Positions 48,798 through 64,000 of a stretch of 64,000 nucleotides of DNA are shown piece by piece. The translations under genes and the position numbers were made by a program. Numbering within the stretch: the first letter of the stretch is position 1; each line of letters starts with the position of its first letter. Origin of the DNA: Amorphochlora amoebiformis (Eukaryota > Cercozoa > Chlorarachniophyceae); contig BAAHQB010000015.1 of assembly GCA_054601695.1 (NCBI GenBank), forward strand, positions 372,001 through 436,000. The letters run 5' to 3'. Under the pieces are notes generated by a model. That model ran no database searches and was not told where the DNA came from. It worked only from the letters and a program-made list of their open reading frames with translations.

Positions 48798-49175
48798 ATG
48801 GAGGTGCTCGTGGTTGGGCCGCCGAGGTCGGGGAAGAGTGTACTGCTTTCAAGGCTGGAGGTACGTACACATACATATGTTGTATCAACCCATGTGTAGG
48901 TGATGGGGAGGAGATTAGAGGGTATGCAGAATTCGTGTTGATATTTGTGTTCGATGGAACAAACCTGTGTTCGGTAAAACAAACCTGTGTTCGGTGTAGG
49001 TTGAGAGCGAGGAGTGGGATGAGAAGAAGAAGGGGAAGAGAAGGAAGGGGAAGAGCGAAGGCGGGAGGAAGAGGTTGGGCTCAAAGGTTTTTATTGGGGA
49101 GTATTCGGGTGTTTGTGTGTGTGAGAATCTGTGTTACTTACGTGAATGTATGTGTGATGTAATAAATTTTGTATA

Positions 49176-49214
<39 letters not shown>

Positions 49215-49387
49215 TATAAGTATATATATGTATATACATTTATATAATGTAATAATGTATTGTACATATACATACTTATATTACGTATATGTACATAAAA
49301 ATCATCATCATATACAAGTGTGCGTGGATGTGCGTGTGTGCGTATCTGTGCATGTATAATATATATATATATATATATTATATATAC

Positions 49388-49448
<61 letters not shown>

Positions 49449-49670
49449 CTAGTGTTAAACTCAACCCGGGAGAGACATGTGGCGTGGACAGACGCTCGTT
49501 AACCATAAGCAATGTATCCTTCATCATGAGAGAGGTACACCTAAAAAATAATTTACACATATTGAATATTACATACTACATGTACCTTGTATACACACAC
49601 ACACATATATATATATATATGTATGTATATATATATATATATGTATATATAATTATGTACAAAAATATAC

Positions 49671-49726
<56 letters not shown>

Positions 49727-49992
49727 CCAGAGAGAGAGAAGAGAAGAGAGAGATCTGAAAGCAGAGAGAAAGAAAGTGATAGCGAAGAATTAAAGGTCGG
49801 ATATCCGTTTCGGGATTCGTGGAATGATTTCTACCCAATGGCCAAGGCTCTTCTCTACGTTATCGATGCCTCAGACCGAAGCCAGGTTCACGTATACCTT
49901 TATGTATATATATATATGTATATATATTTGTATTTAGTATTTATGTAATAATATATACCAGTATATACTATACATATATAAAAATAATATAT

Positions 49993-50024
<32 letters not shown>

Positions 50025-50028
50025 CGTA

Positions 50029-50089
<61 letters not shown>

Positions 50090-50166
50090 GCATATATATA
50101 GGACACATATAGCATAAAATGAATAATAGGTTGAGAAGATATATTATATATATATATATATATATA

Positions 50167-50212
<46 letters not shown>

Positions 50213-50442
50213 CAACCGCATCATTTATCAGTTGGCTTGATACATATATCTATCTGTGTTTGTGGTGTGTCTGTATACACGTATAATTTTAAATATGTTC
50301 CTAATGTAAATTCGAGTGTGTATTAGAGCTGTAGTGTATATATTATGTATATATATATATATATGTACATATATGTACGTATATATAATATATCATATTT
50401 AATAATATATAATATATATATATATATATATGTGCGTGTATG

Positions 50443-50485
<43 letters not shown>

Positions 50486-50532
50486 TACAGCTCTGACATA
50501 CAAATGTACATTAGGAACACACACATGTGTAC

Positions 50533-50570
<38 letters not shown>

Positions 50571-50757
50571 TATATATATGTATATGTAATATGAAAGAGC
50601 CAAGGTAGTGTGGGTTTCTTGCGGTTGTGAATAGTGTGTGTGCGGTTTACTAGATACTGATAGACCTGTACATATTCGTTCAGATTCCTGCGGGTGTCGT
50701 TTGGCTGCATCGGATATTGGCATACCCTGAGGTGATGCGCATGAGTAACATGTACAT

Positions 50758-50794
<37 letters not shown>

Positions 50795-50854
50795 GTGTGT
50801 ACAAAAACAAAGGTAAAACATGTATATATACTATGTGTATATATATCTATATTT

Positions 50855-50894
<40 letters not shown>

Positions 50895-51021
50895 GTATAC
50901 ATGCACATATATATATATCTATTATGTATCGATGTACCAAAACAAAATTTAAATATTTTTATACACTATTTTATGAATATATGATATATATAAATACATA
51001 TATATATATATATATATATAT

Positions 51022-51057
<36 letters not shown>

Positions 51058-51058
51058 G

Positions 51059-51090
<32 letters not shown>

Positions 51091-51132
51091 CGTATATATA
51101 TTTACATATATAGAAACATAGTATATATACAT

Positions 51133-51209
<77 letters not shown>

Positions 51210-51363
51210 AGTGTGCGTGTGTATAATAGAAATTTATATATACATGTATAAAACGTAGATATCAATTTAGATACGTGGAAAGCCTATATTTATCGCCCTC
51301 AATAAGATCGACCTTCCGCACAGGGTTCAAATATATGTGAATAATGTACATACATATTACACG

Positions 51364-51406
<43 letters not shown>

Positions 51407-51455
51407 ATATATTTACGTACATGTACGTATGCATATATATATGTACATATACATA

Positions 51456-51492
<37 letters not shown>

Positions 51493-51665
51493 TATATATA
51501 TATATATATATTCATATATACATATACAGATGTATATATATGTATATATATATACATATGTATATATATATATGTGTGTGTGTATGTATATAATGAAAAT
51601 CTATCTATTTTTAAATATATATGTTTGCACGCAATATATACATATATGTTATCTGATATACTTTA

Positions 51666-51707
<42 letters not shown>

Positions 51708-51719
51708 GTAAATACATAC

Positions 51720-51751
<32 letters not shown>

Positions 51752-52131
51752 TTAATCATAGTTGTATATATAGATATATATAAATATATAAATATATATA
51801 TATATATATAAAGTTTTACGTACGTGATGTACTCACCCAGCTCTCGCGTCCCACTATCATCGACCTCCTCCGTCTCCCCATCCTCCCCCCACTCCCGTTC
51901 TCCGACATCAAATTATCCTCAAAAACCACCGGTAAAACCCAAAACCAGCTCCCGGACCCCAACAGCAGCAGCACTACCAGCCCAAAACCGAGCCGCGAAA
52001 CACTCCCAACACTGACCGCCAAGCCTGGGGCTTCCAGCTGGAGATATCGGTTTCGTGTACACGAAGTGAGCGGATGGAGCGGATTGGGTTGTCGAGGGCT
52101 ATTGGAGGGCCTGATGGGGGTGGTGGCTTAG
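48798..52131 (+). CDS. ARL16-like small GTPase, 7 exons, 233 aa
   Basis: Ras-superfamily GTPase of the ARF-like group; ARL16 in animals is linked to cilia and membrane traffic. Exons: 48798-48860, 49000-49073, 49453-49534, 49796-49885, 50684-50731, 51271-51324, 51841-52131; 702 nt. Evidence: P-loop [10 protein letters not shown] at the extreme N-terminus; [17 protein letters not shown], where a canonical ARF has DxGG but ARL16 has [25 protein letters not shown]; the guanine-specificity motif [10 protein letters not shown]; and [10 protein letters not shown] in the position of the SAK loop. Exon 2 is a Lys/Glu-rich linker chosen because its acceptor and donor fit phases 0 and 2; it is the weakest exon. 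The last exon has a Ser/Thr/Pro-rich insert before the G5 region. No N-terminal myristoylation Gly is seen. Confidence 0.85.
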
Positions 52132-52811
52132 TGTCCATATTTCTGCAACCGGGGGTCGCATTTATATCGAAATCCCGGCACTGGCGGGAGTCCTGGCTTC
52201 AGAGGAGGTACGCTTCGTACATATGAGCGGGAGAGCGGAAACATGGTCCAGCGCTTGGAGGGGCTGTTGGGGGTGGGATTTGAGCAGGTTAAGAGGACTG
52301 CACGAATCCCGGGATCAGCGGGGAAGTCCCGGGGAAGGTGATCGAGCGAGCCAGCTGGTGAGCAGCGGGTGAGCGGGTGAGCGGGTGACCGCAAGGGATG
52401 GTAGGTCGGAGTAGGTTGGTGAGGATGAGTGAGCATTCTTGAGCTTGAAAAGATTACTTCCTTTGAGTTCGGCTGAGGCATATACGTCCAATCAAGTTTA
52501 TCTTATTCTAGTATTCACAAGTGCATATATTGGACACCTTGAGTATATATCTGCAATCATATCTATTCTAGATCACAACCCCTGACTCAGTGAGGCAACC
52601 ACAAAGTTTGCGGCACGGATTTTCTAAGTTTCTTTTCAAATTTGAATGTGATCCTTCTTACCGGCCATTGAATGTGCTCCAATCTATACGATACGTTTCC
52701 GATGGACATAATGGAAGTGTCTAATGTATCTGATGACCGGGAGTGAAAAATGTCTTCATGATCAGGGATTTGCGGGGATTTGAGGGGATTCCGGGAAATG
52801 AGATTTTCCAT
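52128..52811 (-). CDS. Tentative two-exon gene, 164 aa, unknown function
   Basis: Exons (minus): 52811-52662 from ATG, donor CCG|GTAAGA, then 52472-52128 after CCTCAG; 495 nt in phase, stop TAA. The first exon reads through SDTLDTSIMSIGNVSYRLEH. The second is Pro/Ser-rich and ends [17 protein letters not shown]. The stretch is GC-richer than its surroundings and has no microsatellite. Its stop overlaps the ARL16-like stop on the other strand by two bases (52129-52130). I do not recognise it; the long frame of exon 2 could be fortuitous in GC-rich sequence. It is divergent from the CRT-like gene. Confidence 0.45.
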
Positions 52812-53455
52812 GAATTTACCTTTCGCCGATTAATTAAATATATTTTGTTTCTGTCGGAAAATATCGGTCTTTTCAAATTCTGATGGTGTCTTTGGCTTGA
52901 GGACCAGGTGTTTTAAACGCAACTCGGTATATATGAATATGCATGTGCACAGCCTGATGTATGAACGTTCAAATGTATGTGGGACTATTGCAATCATGTT
53001 GAATGGTTATATACCTATGTTTATGCATTTAATGGAAGCATATACATCATCTGTCTTAAATTTTCACAAGATACGCCAAGGGTGGACACCCCCACAGTAC
53101 CCTTGTAGCCGTATACATATTTAAAATGGATATAGAGTTATACAATAAATAGCACACATATTAGGCATATACATACAGGCGTTGTATATCTATATGAATC
53201 AGACATCACGACAATATCCTTGTATTCGTGTGAATGTACTTAAAATGGATATAGAATTATACACACACCACATGCTAGACATATACATATACATGTCTAT
53301 ATTTATGTATACAGACACATGCATATATACACATATATATGCGTGTATATGTACATGTATGTGTATATATGTATACATATGTGTATATACATGTATACAT
53401 TTATTGTTAGTATTTGTATAATTATATATATATATATATACATATATAAATATAC

Positions 53456-53496
<41 letters not shown>

Positions 53497-53757
53497 TATA
53501 TATATATTTATAATACACAAAATATAAATATACATATACATATATATTATATAACACATGCTCTCTTCCACCTGAGAGAAACCATGAAATTATGCACTCA
53601 CAAACCATCTAAGTAACTCTGTTCTCATCTTAAACGTAACACCGTTACACAGCCCCTACTCCCACCCAAGTAACATGTTTACAACTCCGTTTTATGTATC
53701 CCAGCGTTGTATGTACCCCGCGGTTCATAACCTCTGAAATACAAACGACCCTACAAG
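52812..53757. promoter_or_regulatory. Divergent intergenic region upstream of CRT-like gene
   Basis: Mostly unique AT-rich sequence. It holds a roughly 117-bp tandem duplication (copies beginning near 53095 and 53212, shared core CTTGTA..CGT then TTAAAATGGATATAGA) and (TA)n at 53425-53515. The ATG at 53758 follows unique sequence with no upstream exon recognised. Confidence 0.4.
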
Positions 53758-63089
<9,332 letters not shown>

Positions 63090-63098
63090 GTATATGCG

Positions 63099-63130
<32 letters not shown>

Positions 63131-63191
63131 CCTAGTCATATATATCATATTTATATATATACATGTAAAACCATAATATACATATTTATAT

Positions 63192-63224
<33 letters not shown>

Positions 63225-63282
63225 CATGTACATGCGAAACAATATATACCTTTACACATATATGTGTATGTATATATGTAAT

Positions 63283-63466
63283 AACATGTTACCGAGTTTG
63301 AACACACACGAAGGATGTTACCATATAGGACCATATAATATACATATATATATATATATATTTATATATATAACATGTTACCGTATTTGAACACACACGA
63401 AGGATGTTACCATATAGGACCATATAATATACATATATATATATATATATACATACATATATATAC

Positions 63467-63499
<33 letters not shown>

Positions 63500-63560
63500 C
63501 CTATAACATGTTACCGTATTTGAACACACACAAAGGAAGCATGTTACCATAAGACCATGT
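63283..63560 (+). repeat. Three copies of a 50-bp unit separated by (TA)n
   Basis: ACATGTTACCG.(A/G)TTTGAACACACAC and AAGGATGTTACCATATAGGACCAT at about 63285, 63372 and 63507. It may be an echo array of an exon outside the window or an intronic tandem repeat. Confidence 0.88.
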
Positions 63561-63569
63561 AATATACAT

Positions 63570-63615
<46 letters not shown>

Positions 63616-63819
63616 GCATAATGTACATACATAGATATATGTATTTATATGAATGTATATATATATATATATGTATTCTTCATATATATATATATATATA
63701 TATATTATATACTTATGTTTTGATATATATATACACGTATATTCATGCATACATTATATCTATGCTTACGCAAACATATGTATACAATATACATATACAT
63801 AACCTTACATGCTCAGCTA

Positions 63820-63933
63820 GCTAACCGTAACCCTAACCCTAACCTTAGCCCAACCCTAACCCTACCCTAACCCTAACCCTAACCCTAACCCTAACCCTAA
63901 CCCTACCCTAACCCTAACCCTAACCCTAACCGA
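63820..63933 (-). repeat. Interstitial telomere-like tract
   Basis: CCCTAA units with occasional CCCTACCCTAA, followed by ACCGAGTTAATGG and the CTAAGATATGCTGAATAATC word. Lies in the downstream part of the CRT-like gene. Confidence 0.88.
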
Positions 63934-64000
63934 GTTAATGGTCCTCGGACTAAGATATGCTGAATAATCTGATCCGAACCCTAACCCTGACCTTAAGTCT

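Noticed and set aside
48500-49084. 194-codon minus-strand open frame
   Set aside because: Antisense to the ARL16-like first exons with P-loop; composition is consistent with a shadow frame.
53182-53421. 79-codon plus-strand frame
   Set aside because: Runs through one half of a tandem duplication into (TA)n; no splice or family support.
63820-64000. A chromosome end
   Set aside because: The tract is degenerate and followed by unique sequence, and a transporter gene is still incomplete at this point.

Overview
The window is nuclear DNA from a protist whose introns are packed with (TA)n microsatellites. No prokaryotic-style gene is present. Nearly all long uninterrupted reading frames are low-complexity shadows of (TA)n, (GA)n or telomere-like repeats. 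Between the repeats lie short islands (18-150 bp, a few longer) of complex sequence bounded by AG and GT. Read as exons, these join in phase into eight protein genes. Every complete model sums to a multiple of three, which is strong internal support.

Order and strand: (1) a METTL22-like protein-lysine methyltransferase, minus, 8042 down to the left edge, partial; (2) a 32-exon gene, plus, 9172-30931, for a 787-residue protein joining a degenerate NtrC/sigma54-type AAA+ domain to a cyanobacterial-type 4Fe-4S polytopic membrane protein; (3) a small unrecognised gene, minus, 32503-31915; (4) a 14-3-3 protein, plus, 32707-39832, 14 exons; (5) an unrecognised 385-residue protein with a C-terminal Cys/His motif, minus, 48328-40354, 16 exons; (6) an ARL16-like small GTPase, plus, 48798-52131; (7) a tentative small gene, minus, 52811-52128; (8) a CRT-like (drug/metabolite superfamily) transporter, plus, 53758 to beyond the right edge. 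Strands alternate strictly, giving four head-to-head pairs. The intergenic gaps are short and largely free of the (TA)n that fills the introns.

Organism: spliceosomal introns, 14-3-3, ARL16 and a CRT-like carrier make it a eukaryote. A nuclear gene of cyanobacterial type with a signal-peptide-plus-transit-like N-terminus suggests a plastid of secondary origin. Interstitial repeats are of the TTAGGG type. I cannot name the species.

The two most unusual things are the nuclear sigma54-AAA/4Fe-4S fusion and a pattern I call exon echoes. Many exons have decayed partial copies in the adjacent introns. Upstream copies keep the 3' splice site and the exon's 5' part; downstream copies keep the exon's 3' part and the 5' splice site. 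(TA)n separates the copies. Interstitial telomere-like tracts also lie inside introns of four genes. All family assignments rest on motif recognition by eye, with no database search.
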